Below are positions 28,890-39,291 of a stretch of DNA of 64,000 nt, in pieces. Both the position numbers and the translations under genes were made by a program. This stretch comes from an uncultured Psychrobacter sp. (lineage in GTDB: Bacteria > Pseudomonadota > Gammaproteobacteria > Pseudomonadales > Moraxellaceae). Within the stretch, counting starts at the first letter, position 1. Each line of letters opens with the position of its first letter. The stretch lies in assembly GCF_947495825.1 (NCBI RefSeq), contig NZ_CANMAH010000002.1, positions 186,001 to 250,000 of the forward strand, in the 5' to 3' direction. A model generated the notes under the pieces. The model was given only the letters and a program-made list of their open reading frames with translations. It searched no databases and had not been told where the DNA came from.

Positions 28890-29244
28890 ATAAAATGCTC
28901 GTTTTGTCTTAATAAAATGCAGTAGCAGTAAGCGCCGCTGGAGAAGCTTTTATCATAAAGCAGATAGTTATTTTTACTTTACTATAAAATGACTACGCAA
29001 TAGGGGTAGTGAAATAAAAAATACTGGCAAAGTAAGGTTTTCTACTGATAAATCCATCATACAGATAGCTATGCTAATGTACACTTTGTCAATCTACAAA
29101 GTGTTTGGGCGGCTAGTATAACATTATTAGATTATAAATTTATGCAATAAGTTATTTATCTCACAGTATAAACAAAAAAAAGCCACCTAATAGGTAGCTT
29201 TTTTTGTAACTATATAATTTAGAACATAACTAATTGGCTATATG
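28890..29244. other. typA-ompA intergenic region
   Basis: AT-rich, no gene seen. It holds the terminator of the OmpA-family gene (29174-29205) and must hold the typA promoter, which I could not place. Confidence 0.45.
29174..29205 (-). terminator. Terminator of the OmpA-family gene
   Basis: AGCCACCT / AGGTAGCT stem with one mismatch, flanked by eight A and a run of T. Confidence 0.8.
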
Positions 29245-30513
29245 TTATTGAATAACCATGTCTTTAGTTTGTTCAACAGTCATAGTTTTGTCACCAGTGA
29301 TGATGGCATAAACACGACGGTTCATTGCACGACCTTCTTCAGTATCGTTTGGTGCGATTGGACGGTCATAACCGTAGCCAACTGTTGATAGACGGTTTGG
29401 AGCGATACCAAATTCGTTAGTCAACATAGATTTCACAGCAACTGCACGAGCTTCAGATAGACGTTGGTTATAACGTGCTGAAGGACCAGTTTTAGAAGCG
29501 TGACCTTCTACACGAGCGCTAGAGTTAGGATACTCACGCATCTTCTCAGCTACTTTAGCGATTTCAGTTTTGTACTGGTCTTTGATAGCTGATTTGTCGT
29601 TATCAAAGAATACACGTAGTTCCATTTTTAGCTCGTCAGTAATATCTACTGCTACTGGGCAACCACGCTCATCAACAACAACGTTCATTGGAGTGCCTGG
29701 GCATTCATCGATGCTATCAGGTACACCGTCGCCGTCTGAATCAACGTCTTGCTCAACCACTACTACTGGTGGAACAGATACTTCAGGCTCAACTTGTGGT
29801 GGTACTGCTACTGTTGGCGATAGATGGCCACCAAGGACAACTTCTAGACCAGCCAATGCCATGCCTTCCCACCAGTTGTTATCAAAGTTATGAATCGCAC
29901 GAGCTTCACCACGTAGGCTTAGTGCGTCGTTGATGCGATACATAGCACCTAGACCTAGGTTACCGATAGTATCTTTCGATGATGATACTTCAGTACCAGC
30001 TGAAATTTCTTCACCAGTAACGTCAGAGATATAAGTTTCCTGATTTTCTACTTCAATCTTAGACTGACCAGCACCAACTAATACATATGGTTTGAACGCG
30101 CTATCAGTATAACCAGTAAACTCTTCAGTACCGATCAAGAAGTTACCAGAAATCATCGTTTGTTCGACGTCAAAACGATTAGCACCAGACTCAGCAGAGT
30201 CTTCAGACGCTTCACCATTTGCATTTGATACGCCATACTCAACTTGGAACTGAGTAGAAGGAGTTAGCTCAATACCTAGAGCAGCACCAGTATATAGGCT
30301 ACTTTCTTTAGCAACGCCACCGTTAGGATTACCTTCACGATCAGTGTTATTTTGTAAGTTTTTACCAGTACGTAAGATTTCACGCTGCTCATCATGCGCT
30401 TCATCAGTGTAGTGATAACCTAGTAATAGCGGGCTAATAGTAACGCCAGCATTAGCTGCTAAAGGCGCAGCTGCTACGGCAACCAAAGCTAGAGCAATTT
30501 TATTCAATTTCAT
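29245..30513 (-). CDS. OmpA-family outer membrane protein
   Basis: A 422-residue outer membrane protein: signal peptide ending LAANA-G, an N-terminal beta-barrel domain of about 215 residues, a Pro/Val-rich linker, a calcium-binding thrombospondin type 3-like segment (DSDGDGVPDSIDECPGTP), and a C-terminal OmpA peptidoglycan-binding domain (VFFDNDKSAIKDQY, GHASKTGPSARYNQRLSEARA, NRRVYAIITG). It would anchor the outer membrane to peptidoglycan. AGGA sits upstream of the ATG. It is probably a major porin-like protein, as OmpA/OprF relatives are in Moraxellaceae. Confidence 0.9.
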   Translation of the reverse strand: MKLNKIALALVAVAAAPLAANAGVTISPLLLGYHYTDEAHDEQREILRTGKNLQNNTDREGNPNGGVAKESSLYTGAALGIELTPSTQFQVEYGVSNANGEASEDSAESGANRFDVEQTMISGNFLIGTEEFTGYTDSAFKPYVLVGAGQSKIEVENQETYISDVTGEEISAGTEVSSSKDTIGNLGLGAMYRINDALSLRGEARAIHNFDNNWWEGMALAGLEVVLGGHLSPTVAVPPQVEPEVSVPPVVVVEQDVDSDGDGVPDSIDECPGTPMNVVVDERGCPVAVDITDELKMELRVFFDNDKSAIKDQYKTEIAKVAEKMREYPNSSARVEGHASKTGPSARYNQRLSEARAVAVKSMLTNEFGIAPNRLSTVGYGYDRPIAPNDTEEGRAMNRRVYAIITGDKTMTVEQTKDMVIQ

Positions 30514-30603
30514 GGACTTCCTCCAAAGGATGATTTGAGTGATGCATTAAGCAAAACCGCTTCCTAAGATGTAATAAAAGTAGACATCTTTTACGAATGC
30601 ATA

Positions 30604-30609
30604 ATTATA
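30604..30609 (-). promoter_or_regulatory. -10 hexamer candidate for the OmpA-family gene
   Basis: A perfect TATAAT on the minus strand, about 90 bases before the start codon. No good -35 was found. Confidence 0.4.
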
Positions 30610-30872
30610 CAACAAAACTAATTAGGAAGTAGCTTATCGACTATCTATTAAGTTTACAACTTTTTTCGTTAGGCAGCTACACATTATTACACGATAGTGT
30701 TGCAACACAAACACAATAGCCTGCTTGTTTTACTAAGAACTAACATACGTTGCAATTTTAGTCTTTTGAATGTTAATTCGCAATAGAAGTAGAGTAAATT
30801 CTACTTATTGTCTGCGGTTAGTTTAATACAATCGAATTTTTTTCTCTATTACAAAAGGTTAGTCTTCACTAA

Positions 30873-30914
30873 TTGAAACAAATTTTGACAGTCGTACTAT
30901 AATTCGTATATATT
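30873..30914 (+). promoter_or_regulatory. Overlapping sigma-70 promoter-like sites
   Basis: A perfect TTGACA (30885-30890) lies 18 bases from TATATT (30909-30914). A perfect TATAAT (30898-30903) lies 19 bases from TTGAAA (30873-30878). Either would start a transcript about 220 bases before the pseudopilin gene. Confidence 0.5.
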
Positions 30915-31140
30915 TAATAGTGAACATTATTCTAGTATGGATACTTGTTATTTTAAGCTGATCTGAAATGTCATATTAAAGATATTATTGTTAAAAATTT
31001 GTGAATTTAAAAGTCGCGGGTATTTTTAAGAGTTAACGTCTTGTATATGAAAAGGTATCAACGTAAGACCTGATTTAAACGTATGAAGCTAATGAAATCA
31101 ACTTATATAATTCAATCTATGGTATAGGCGATGACTATAT

Positions 31141-31782
31141 ATGATTAAGCTACGTCATACGTTATTAAACGTTCATAAAGTAACAAACCCTACTCTATTT
31201 TACCTAAGTCTCGTTAAACCTTTAACAAACGAGGGCTCTTTAAAACCTTACAAACAAAGCGGCTTTAATCTTGTAGAGCTTATAGTAACAGTGGCAATTC
31301 TAGCTATTATCGCAACCATTGCAGCGCCAGCGATCATGGATCAACTAGCAAGTATGGAAGCCAAACGTATCAAGAATCAACTAGAGAGCACTTTAAAAAT
31401 AGCAAAAGCTGAAAGTTTTATTCGACGGCAGAATTTATTAGTATGTTTATCTGATGCAGGAGGACGCTGTCATAGAGATAGTGATCAAAAGCTTCTATTA
31501 TTTGTAGATAACAACAATAATAAGCACTTTGATGCTCAAATAGACCTTTTAGTCAATGAAGAAACTTTAAACCCTAAATATAGTACATTGAGTTTACGAG
31601 TAGGAAACCAACGTCATTACACCAAGTTTTGGGGAGATAGTGGCAAACCTCGAGGACACTTTGGTCACATAAAATACTGTCCAAGCCCGACGTATAGTCA
31701 GGCTATGTATCAAATTTCTTTTAATCAAAATGGTAATATCACATACAAACCTAATGATAGACACCCTACTGGTTGTGTATAA
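31141..31782 (+). CDS. Type IV pilus-like minor pseudopilin (FimT/GspH type)
   Basis: A 213-residue prepilin-like protein. The prepilin peptidase site is QSG-FNLVELIVTVAILAIIA: Gly at -1, Phe at +1 and Glu at +5, followed by the hydrophobic helix. The C-terminal domain carries four or more Cys that may pair. The leader before the cleavage site is unusually long, about 41 residues; no ATG, GTG or TTG closer to the site gives a normal short leader, so 31141 is kept with some doubt. No other pilus gene is nearby. In Acinetobacter and Legionella, FimT-like pilins help DNA uptake; that role here is only a guess. Confidence 0.78.
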   Translation: MIKLRHTLLNVHKVTNPTLFYLSLVKPLTNEGSLKPYKQSGFNLVELIVTVAILAIIATIAAPAIMDQLASMEAKRIKNQLESTLKIAKAESFIRRQNLLVCLSDAGGRCHRDSDQKLLLFVDNNNNKHFDAQIDLLVNEETLNPKYSTLSLRVGNQRHYTKFWGDSGKPRGHFGHIKYCPSPTYSQAMYQISFNQNGNITYKPNDRHPTGCV

Positions 31783-31843
31783 ATGCATTATTTATTGTAG
31801 CAACATTATTAGAGGCATATTAGCTTAGACTCAATCTAAAAAG

Positions 31844-32617
31844 TCACTTATGCATTGCCGCTTTCATCATAATTACTGCTTGCGCCAAACCAACAAATAC
31901 AGCGTCAGCAATTAAGGCATGTCCAATATTGAGCTCATAAATACCATCGATTTGAGCGATAGCGTTTACATTGTCACGAGTTAGACCATGGCCTGCATTA
32001 ATAAGCAACTGGTTATCTAGATCTTTTGCGATGGTCACAGCTTGTTTAATACGCTCTAATTCGGTCTTTTGCGCATCAATATTCCCAACCAGACCTAATT
32101 CAGCATAAGTACCAGTATGTAGCTCAATAGCATCAGCATTACAGGCAACGGCAGCAGAAATCTGCTCCTCATCTGGATCTATAAATAAAGAAACGTTAAT
32201 TTCTTTGGCCTGTAAGTCTTGGATATAGGGTTTTAAATAACTGATCTGCCCTGCTACATCCAGTCCACCTTCGGTCGTTAGCTCCGCACGCTTTTCAGGC
32301 ACTAAGCAAACCCAATACGGCTTAACTTTATGAGCAATAGATAACATCTCAGATGTTGCTGCCATCTCTAAATTCAGTCTGGTCGTCAACTGTTCTGCTA
32401 TCTCATAGACGTCTGAGTCTTGAATATGACGACGATCTTCACGCAAATGTATAGTGATACCATCTGCTCCCGCCTCCTCACACAATAGCACTGCTTCTAA
32501 AGGACTAGGATAGCCAACCCCGCGGGCTTGACGTAAGGTTGCAACATGATCAACATTAACACCGAGTAAAGGTGTTTTTACTGTACTTTTCGATGAATGC
32601 TGTAAAGATGTGGTCAT
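31844..32617 (-). CDS. pdxJ: Pyridoxine 5'-phosphate synthase
   Basis: PdxJ condenses 1-deoxyxylulose 5-phosphate with 3-amino-2-oxopropyl phosphate to pyridoxine 5'-phosphate, the last ring-forming step of vitamin B6 synthesis. The 257-residue TIM barrel shows LGVNVDHVATLRQARG, ADGITIHLREDRRHIQD, and the C-terminal NAGHGLTRDN with ELNIGHALIADAVFVG. It is the last gene of the lepA-lepB-rnc-era-recO-pdxJ group, an order shared with many gammaproteobacteria. Confidence 0.96.
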   Translation of the reverse strand: MTTSLQHSSKSTVKTPLLGVNVDHVATLRQARGVGYPSPLEAVLLCEEAGADGITIHLREDRRHIQDSDVYEIAEQLTTRLNLEMAATSEMLSIAHKVKPYWVCLVPEKRAELTTEGGLDVAGQISYLKPYIQDLQAKEINVSLFIDPDEEQISAAVACNADAIELHTGTYAELGLVGNIDAQKTELERIKQAVTIAKDLDNQLLINAGHGLTRDNVNAIAQIDGIYELNIGHALIADAVFVGLAQAVIMMKAAMHK

Positions 32618-32750
32618 AAGAAATCCTTTTGATAACGAGACCCGATATAATATATAGATAATGACGCTACAGTAGCATTGGCTTAAATACTTTTTAAACG
32701 ACCATACTTCTTACGACTATCGACTATGCTTTGACTAAAGGTTGACGCTA

Positions 32751-33497
32751 TCATTGGTAACGTTGCTGCTGCTGCCATAGTAAACGGCTCTGTAACGGCT
32801 GATAATCAAGCAGGTGGTCAATCAGATGTTTATGAAGCCGTGACCAATTGCTCAATGTGGGCTCAGATATTCCTAGACGTGCCATGTCGATAATATCGGC
32901 GCCAGTAAAAAGTGTTTGTAACGAATTAATCGTCGTTTTATCAGGTTGATTAGTAGCGACAAAACCTACATCAGATAAAAACCGATAATCAGTATCAGGT
33001 TCGATAGGCGCTAATACATTGTCATGGGCTAGCGCCAAAGAAAAGCCCAATTCTTGAAACAAGTGAGACTCAAACTGACGTAAGCATAATCTAAGTGCAG
33101 TTGCGGTCAATGGCTGCTTTAACTGCATCAAGCTGTCTTGGTAATGCTGCCATAATACGGGCATTGGATCTTCGCTGGGCAATAGCTTCCACAGTATCTC
33201 GTTCAAATACAAAGCTGCATACTGCTGCTGACCGCTTATTTGCTGGTAACGTGTTGGCTCAGTGGTTATAGCATCTTTTGTAAAACTATCTTCTGCCGGC
33301 AATAAACCAATCTGACTAAAGGTCTTTAGATCCCGCTTACCTGTCGCAAACAGTTGGAGCGGCTCAAATAAAGGCGCACCTTTTTTGCCAATACCGTGCA
33401 CTACGCCATGTTGCCAAGAGAACAAATAGTAAAGTGCCCGTTTTTCTTGATAAGGACGCTGATGTAATAAATACCCTGTTAACGCTTCATTACGCAT
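32751..33497 (-). CDS. recO: DNA repair protein RecO
   Basis: RecO, 248 residues, loads RecA onto SSB-coated DNA in the RecFOR pathway. The N-terminal OB-fold region (GYLLHQRPYQEKRALYYLFS) and the mid-region LNEILWKLLPSEDPMPVLWQHY are typical. The usual zinc-binding cysteines are absent, as in many gammaproteobacterial RecO. It lies between era and pdxJ. Confidence 0.92.
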   Translation of the reverse strand: MRNEALTGYLLHQRPYQEKRALYYLFSWQHGVVHGIGKKGAPLFEPLQLFATGKRDLKTFSQIGLLPAEDSFTKDAITTEPTRYQQISGQQQYAALYLNEILWKLLPSEDPMPVLWQHYQDSLMQLKQPLTATALRLCLRQFESHLFQELGFSLALAHDNVLAPIEPDTDYRFLSDVGFVATNQPDKTTINSLQTLFTGADIIDMARLGISEPTLSNWSRLHKHLIDHLLDYQPLQSRLLWQQQQRYQ

Positions 33498-33543
33498 CGT
33501 CTATTACCTCAGCACTATACATAGGCTAAATATTTATTTTAAA

Positions 33544-34716
33544 TTAATAACCTAGACTGGTGAGCGCGCGTTCATCATCTGACCAACCACGCTTGACTTT
33601 TACCCATAAAGTTAGCATGACCTTTTTGCCAAATAATTGCTCCATATCTTTGCGTGCATCTATTCCAACTTGCTTGATACGTTGACCTTTTTCACCAATT
33701 ACAATAGCTTTTTGTCCATTACGCTCTACATATATTGTGGCATCAATGAAAGTACAGGCTTTACGTGGACGACCAGTTTTGGGATCTGTATGAGCCGCTT
33801 CATCTTTAAATTCATCAATTTGTACAGTGAGATCATAAGGTACTTCATCACCTGCACTACGCATGATTTTTTCGCGAATGATTTCACTGGCCAAGAAACG
33901 CTCTGAGCGATCGGTAATCTGTTCAGTGTCATAAATAGGTGTGGCATTCGGTAGATGCGACGCGATTACCTCTTCAAGACGATTTAAGTTTTGGTTCTTT
34001 AAAGCCGAAACGGGTACGATATCAGCAAAGTCAAAACTCTCATTAAACGTTTCAATCAATGGGAGCAACGTGCCTTTATCTTTCAACGTATCTGCTTTAT
34101 TGATGACCAACACGACCGTCAAATCAGTTTCGCCAAGCTTTTGTAGCGTCAACAAGTCATCTTCACGCCACTGGTCTGAGTCGACCACAAACAATACTAA
34201 ATCCACATCTACCAATGCTGATACGGCCGCTTTATTCATACGCTCGTTAATAGCACGTACTTCATTATGATGAATACCTGGTGTATCTACAAATACTGCC
34301 TGCATCTCATTGGTACTCAAAATACCATGTATGCGATGGCGCGTTGTTTGTGGCTTACGGGAAGTAATTGATAGCTTTTGACCCAGCAGATGATTCATCA
34401 GAGTCGACTTGCCAACGTTTGGACGACCGACAATCGCTACATAACCTGCTTTAAAGTCGTTAGCAACACCATTGTTACTACTTGGCGCAAAAAACCCATC
34501 AATCGCAGCATTGTTTTCAAGAGTAATGCTATTATCATGTTCGTCAGCACCACTACTATCGTGCGGCTGAACAGCTGTTAATGACTCACCTATTTTTCTT
34601 GTTTCTTGCATATCTTCAACGTTTTCTACAGTATCATTTTGACTGGTATCAGTGTTTTGTGTCATATCATGGGTATTATTTTTGGGAGTTAATGGCAAGT
34701 CGTTATGATTGCTCAT
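33544..34716 (-). CDS. era: GTPase Era with long N-terminal extension
   Basis: Era binds the 3' end of 16S rRNA and controls 30S maturation. G motifs: AIVGRPNVGKSTLMNHLLGQ, SITSRKPQTTRHRI, DTPGIH and NKAD; the KH domain ends with IGEKGQRIKQVGIDARKDME. The protein is 390 residues, about 90 more than usual, because of an acidic Asn/Thr/Asp-rich N-terminal stretch with no predicted fold. An internal start right before the GTPase domain is not obvious, so the extension is likely translated. Gene order rnc-era-recO is conserved. Confidence 0.95.
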   Translation of the reverse strand: MSNHNDLPLTPKNNTHDMTQNTDTSQNDTVENVEDMQETRKIGESLTAVQPHDSSGADEHDNSITLENNAAIDGFFAPSSNNGVANDFKAGYVAIVGRPNVGKSTLMNHLLGQKLSITSRKPQTTRHRIHGILSTNEMQAVFVDTPGIHHNEVRAINERMNKAAVSALVDVDLVLFVVDSDQWREDDLLTLQKLGETDLTVVLVINKADTLKDKGTLLPLIETFNESFDFADIVPVSALKNQNLNRLEEVIASHLPNATPIYDTEQITDRSERFLASEIIREKIMRSAGDEVPYDLTVQIDEFKDEAAHTDPKTGRPRKACTFIDATIYVERNGQKAIVIGEKGQRIKQVGIDARKDMEQLFGKKVMLTLWVKVKRGWSDDERALTSLGY

Positions 34717-34904
34717 AAGGTAATCCTGTGGGGTTTTGATAATAATCTTAGCAGCACATTTTATATACTGATCGTGCCAACTAAGCTTATTTTGATTTAA
34801 AGGTGTTTGAAGATTTATATCATCTATTAAAACATGAAAGATAGAAATTTTTTATCAATGTCTTAGCGCTTATATGAATCAAATATAGTGTAAAGCTAAA
34901 ACCA

Positions 34905-35699
34905 TCAACGTTTTTTAAATACACCAGGTAGCTTATGTAACTGATTAATCATTAATTCAGCTGCTTTTTGCTCTGCAATACGGCGACTCTCTCCAGATTC
35001 AGTAATATCAGGACAGTTGTTAATATTAACCTGACAGCGTACTACAAATATCTGATAAGGGGCATTGCCTCGTGTTTCAACCAACTCGTAATGAGGCAAA
35101 TCAAACTGTTTAGATTGTAGCCATTCTTGCAAACGGCTTTTGGCATCTTTGAGAGCTTTTTGGTCGTTGACGTTATCAATAAGATCACCATACCAGGCCA
35201 ATACGCAATGACGAGTAACTTCCATATCTTGGCTATCTAAATAAATAGCGCCAATTAATGACTCTACGGCATCGGCCAATATCGAGGCGCGGTTACGGCC
35301 GCCACCTTTACGTTCACCAACTCCTAGAATCAGATGATTGGATAGATCTAAATTTTGCGCAATAGTCACCAATGATTCTTGACGTACCAACGTGGCACGC
35401 ATACGCGTCAGGCGTCCTTCGTTTTGATTTGGATAACGATGGTATAAGGCCTCACCAATAATCATACCAAGCAGCGCATCCCCCAAAAACTCTAAACGTT
35501 CGTAATTTTTTTTGCTATCAAACGAGCGATGCGTTAAAGCCAAATTCGGCAAACTCAAATCATTAAACTCGTAGCCTAATTTGCGAGTCAATACTGCCAG
35601 ACGCTGAACAAAATCTGAGCCTTTAGGTAAAGTCTCCATAGTTGCGCTATTTTTTTTGGCGGTAGGCAGCGCTTTGTATGATTGTGAAGTTGATTTCAT
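34905..35699 (-). CDS. rnc: Ribonuclease III
   Basis: RNase III cuts double-stranded RNA in rRNA and mRNA processing. At 264 residues it has the signature ERLEFLGDALLGMIIGEALY, the metal-binding acidic residues in DAVESLIGAIYLD, and a C-terminal double-stranded RNA binding domain (DAKSRLQEWLQSKQ...GESRRIAEQKAAELMI). About 20 N-terminal residues precede the usual start; a Met at residue 21 is an alternative. It lies between the DUF4845 gene and era. Confidence 0.96.
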   Translation of the reverse strand: MKSTSQSYKALPTAKKNSATMETLPKGSDFVQRLAVLTRKLGYEFNDLSLPNLALTHRSFDSKKNYERLEFLGDALLGMIIGEALYHRYPNQNEGRLTRMRATLVRQESLVTIAQNLDLSNHLILGVGERKGGGRNRASILADAVESLIGAIYLDSQDMEVTRHCVLAWYGDLIDNVNDQKALKDAKSRLQEWLQSKQFDLPHYELVETRGNAPYQIFVVRCQVNINNCPDITESGESRRIAEQKAAELMINQLHKLPGVFKKR

Positions 35700-35901
35700 G
35701 CGTGGCTTTTGGTTATCCTTTAATGTTGGTAATTCATACGGTTAAATAGTTGGTAGAGTAGCTGTATAAAACCTATTAAACGCTTATAAACAGCCTATGT
35801 TTTGCTAATCGTTGCAGATCAGTTATTACAAATGGTGAATGCTTTTTAATTGGTTAACTTCCATCTACTATAAACGATAAAACAGCTACTTATGTCGATA
35901 T

Positions 35902-36297
35902 TTACTCTACTGAAGCGGCGTTTATCTCACCTTCAAAACGATTAACGATATCAACGTTACCAAAGAAATGACTGGTTTTATCATAATCCTTATAGATAGC
36001 AAGCTGACCTGGTTGTTTATTGGTAAAAGTAAATACTTCTTCAGCAGTCGTGTCATAATCAGCATTGATAGACAGTTGACGATTGACACGTTCAACGAAC
36101 TGTTTTGCAGTCTCGCCATTATTATTGGCTTCTTTTAGCTGAGTACCTAATGTTTTGCTCAGCTGATAGTCTCCAACTTGAGCAGGCATAATGGCAATCA
36201 CCAACTTGCCAGCAATAACGATAATAATAAGTAATAAAACTATGCTAGTCACACCAGACCCACGTTGCGACGACAACCCTGTTAACTGCTGCGGCAT
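35902..36297 (-). CDS. DUF4845 family membrane protein
   Basis: A 131-residue protein with one N-terminal membrane segment (VTSIVLLLIIIVIAGKLVIAIM) after a Gly/Ser-rich start and a small extracytoplasmic domain. It belongs to the DUF4845 family, which is usually found, as here, between lepB and rnc. The function is unknown; the constant position suggests a link to signal peptidase or the membrane, but this is inference. Confidence 0.8.
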   Translation of the reverse strand: MPQQLTGLSSQRGSGVTSIVLLLIIIVIAGKLVIAIMPAQVGDYQLSKTLGTQLKEANNNGETAKQFVERVNRQLSINADYDTTAEEVFTFTNKQPGQLAIYKDYDKTSHFFGNVDIVNRFEGEINAASVE

Positions 36298-36485
36298 AAA
36301 TTCTCCTAATGACTCAATATAATATAATTGTATTTCATGCTCTATTGGTGTTTATGTCTTAATGTTCTATAACCATTTTGTGCATCTCTTGCGCAACATG
36401 GTTGATGAAGTACATACAGTATATATATTAATTTAATTAGGGTTAATATTGATATTAGCACAATAATCAATCAATAGAATAGCGA

Positions 36486-37394
36486 CTAATCAATTGAGCC
36501 GTTACGTGCGAAAGTCGGCAGATTAAGCCCAGGTGGTTTATGCATCCAAATATACACAGCTTTACCGGCTAAATTCTCATCAGGTACAAATCCCCAAAAC
36601 CTGCCATCAGCACTACGGTCACGGTTATCACCCATCACAAAGTACTCGCCAGCAGGCACGGTGACGCGCCACTCTGTACCTGCTGAGCTTACCACTTCTG
36701 GTGCTTGCTGTTGCAAAAACGGCGCATATTGCGAGCTATTCATACCTGATAAATAGCGCACTAAATGCTTATTCTCACCTTGTGTTTCTTGAAAATACTG
36801 AGCCTGTTCTTCTTCTTGTTGGCCCATTTTCATAGCCTCAGACTCAGTCAATACTTGACCAGTCGTTACTTGACCAGCAGGATAAAGCTGCGCAGTTAGA
36901 TCTTTATTAGCATCAAAATCTACTGGCTTAGTATCGACTGGTACATCATTGATCGCAAGCTGTCCTTGGCTGTAGCTGACAGTATCACCAGGCAAACCGA
37001 TGACACGCTTTATATAATAGATGCTGGGGTTTTCAGGGTAGCGAAATACTATCACATCGCCGTGTTCAGGACTCCCCGTGTCCAACACTTTATTATACGT
37101 CAAAGGCAAGCGTACACCATACGCATACTTATTAACCGCGATAAAATCACCAGTATATAAAGTTGGCACCATAGAAGATGATGGAATGTTGAAAGGTTCA
37201 ATTAAGAACGAGCGTACAACCAACACCACTGCTAAGACAGGGAAAAAGTCGTAAGCCCAGCGTACCAACAAGCTCTCTTTACCATGGCCACGGGTTTTAC
37301 GCTGTTTTAATGCCAACTTATCTAGTAGCCATATTAGCCCTAGACCTAACGTTAATGGCACCAAAATCAAATTAAAATCAAAATCCATACTCAT
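36486..37394 (-). CDS. lepB: Signal peptidase I
   Basis: LepB removes Sec and Tat signal peptides at the periplasmic face. At 302 residues it has two N-terminal membrane segments, the catalytic Ser in FNIPSSSMVPTLYTGDFI, the Lys general base in YYIKRVIGLPGD, and the C-terminal box GDNRDRSADGRFWGFVP. An insert (about 175-225, Gln/Glu-rich, QEEEQAQYFQETQGENKH) lies in the periplasmic domain. It follows lepA with about a 97-base gap. Confidence 0.96.
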   Translation of the reverse strand: MSMDFDFNLILVPLTLGLGLIWLLDKLALKQRKTRGHGKESLLVRWAYDFFPVLAVVLVVRSFLIEPFNIPSSSMVPTLYTGDFIAVNKYAYGVRLPLTYNKVLDTGSPEHGDVIVFRYPENPSIYYIKRVIGLPGDTVSYSQGQLAINDVPVDTKPVDFDANKDLTAQLYPAGQVTTGQVLTESEAMKMGQQEEEQAQYFQETQGENKHLVRYLSGMNSSQYAPFLQQQAPEVVSSAGTEWRVTVPAGEYFVMGDNRDRSADGRFWGFVPDENLAGKAVYIWMHKPPGLNLPTFARNGSID

Positions 37395-37491
37395 TTGCCT
37401 ATTAAAGAGCTGCTTATCTCACGACTTTAACGCTAAGAATAACGACATGCGACGTATCATTTGCAAAAACAAGGTAAAACAGTTTAAACCA

Positions 37492-39291
37492 TTAACTATC
37501 TACTTGCAGTACCGCTAAGAAAGCCTCTTGAGGAATCTCGACGTTACCGACTTGCTTCATACGCTTCTTGCCTGCTTTTTGCTTAGATAACAGCTTTTTC
37601 TTACGCGATACATCCCCGCCATAACACTTAGCAAGGACGTCTTTACGCATGGCTTTGACCGTACTACGACCAATGATTTGACTACCAATTGCCGCTTGAA
37701 TGGCCACATCGAACATCTGCCGCGGGATAAGCTCTTTCATCTTGGTCACTAACTGATTACCACGGAAACGCGCTTGATCCTGATGTACGATCATCGCTAG
37801 GGCATCAACTTTATCACCATTGATCAACACATCAACTTTTACCAGCTTATCTACTTGATAACGCTCAAAGTTATAATCAAGCGATGCAAACCCACGAGAG
37901 ACGGATTTTAGACGGTCAAAGAAATCCATGACCACCTCACCCATTGGAATATCAAAGATTATCTGCACTTGCTTGCCCATAAAGCGCATATCAACCTGCA
38001 CCCCGCGTCGCTCGATGCACAGCGTCATAACGTTGCCTAAATAATCTTGCGGCACTAAAATCTGACAACGAGCAATCGGTTCGCGAAACTCTTCTATATT
38101 GTTCGGTTCTGGCAATTTTGAAGGGTTGTCGACATAGATTATTTCACCATCTTTCTTTTCAATCTCATAGATAACAGAGGGCGCCGTGGTAATTAAGTCC
38201 AAGTCATACTCACGCTCTAAACGCTCTTGGATAATCTCCATGTGCAGCATACCCAAGAAGCCGCAGCGAAAGCCAAAGCCTAATGCATCAGAGGTATCAG
38301 GCTCAAAAAATAGTGAGGCATCATTAATTTGCAGCTTTTGTAGTGCTTCACGAAATTTTTCAAAATCGTTGGCATCAACAGGGAACATACCTGCATAGAC
38401 TTGCGGGGTGACTTGTTTAAAGCCTGGGATACGCTCGACATCTGGCGTCTTGGCGTGGGTGATCGTATCACCGACAGGAGCACCTGCAATATCTTTAATA
38501 CCAGCGATAATAAAGCCCACTTCCCCAGCTTCTAAAATACCTGTATCGACAGGCTTGGGCGTAAATACACCAATAGAGCTGACCGGATGCGCCTCTTTGG
38601 TCGATTTGATATAAATCTTATCGCCTTTTTTTACTGTGCCTTCACGCACACGCACCAAAGAGACCACACCTAAATAACTATCAAACCAAGAGTCGATAAT
38701 CAAGGCTTGCAGCGGGGCTTCTCGATCACCAGTTGGTGCAGGAATAAACTCCACGAGCGCTTCTAACAGGGAATCGACGCCCAAACCAGACTTGGCTGAA
38801 ACACGCGGCGCATCAATGGCTTCAATACCAATAATATCTTCAATCTCTTGAATGACACGCTCAGGCTCAACTTGCGGTAGGTCAATCTTGTTTAAGACTG
38901 CCAGTACCTCTAAGCCTTGATCAACGGCAGTATAGCAGTTGGCAACGGACTGTGCTTCTACGCCTTGGGCTGCATCTACAACCAACAAGGCGCCCTCACA
39001 AGCGGCTAATGAGCGAGAAACTTCATATGAAAAATCGACGTGTCCAGGCGTATCAATAAAGTTAAGCTGATAGCGTTCACCATTTGGATGGTCATAGAAC
39101 AGGGTTACTGACTGTGCTTTAATGGTAATACCACGCTCACGCTCGATATCCATGGAATCGAGTACTTGTGCTTGCATTTCACGATCTTGCAAGGCACCGC
39201 ACATTTGAATAAATCGATCAGCAAGCGTTGATTTGCCATGATCAATGTGGGCAATGATAGAAAAGTTACGAATATTGGCTAATGCAGTCAC
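37492..39291 (-). CDS. lepA: Elongation factor 4 (LepA)
   Basis: EF4, a 599-residue GTPase that back-translocates or remodels ribosomes and aids 30S biogenesis. G motifs: [54 protein letters not shown] and NKIDLPQ. The LepA-specific C-terminal domain is intact ([24 protein letters not shown]). It is first in the lepA-lepB operon. Confidence 0.97.
   Translation of the reverse strand: MTALANIRNFSIIAHIDHGKSTLADRFIQMCGALQDREMQAQVLDSMDIERERGITIKAQSVTLFYDHPNGERYQLNFIDTPGHVDFSYEVSRSLAACEGALLVVDAAQGVEAQSVANCYTAVDQGLEVLAVLNKIDLPQVEPERVIQEIEDIIGIEAIDAPRVSAKSGLGVDSLLEALVEFIPAPTGDREAPLQALIIDSWFDSYLGVVSLVRVREGTVKKGDKIYIKSTKEAHPVSSIGVFTPKPVDTGILEAGEVGFIIAGIKDIAGAPVGDTITHAKTPDVERIPGFKQVTPQVYAGMFPVDANDFEKFREALQKLQINDASLFFEPDTSDALGFGFRCGFLGMLHMEIIQERLEREYDLDLITTAPSVIYEIEKKDGEIIYVDNPSKLPEPNNIEEFREPIARCQILVPQDYLGNVMTLCIERRGVQVDMRFMGKQVQIIFDIPMGEVVMDFFDRLKSVSRGFASLDYNFERYQVDKLVKVDVLINGDKVDALAMIVHQDQARFRGNQLVTKMKELIPRQMFDVAIQAAIGSQIIGRSTVKAMRKDVLAKCYGGDVSRKKKLLSKQKAGKKRMKQVGNVEIPQEAFLAVLQVDS

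Larger units (their letters stand above)
30514..31140. other. Long AT-rich intergenic region ompA-pseudopilin
   Basis: These 627 bases contain no gene that I can support. Promoter-like sites are seen on both strands (minus -10 at 30604-30609; plus set at 30873-30914). Confidence 0.5.
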
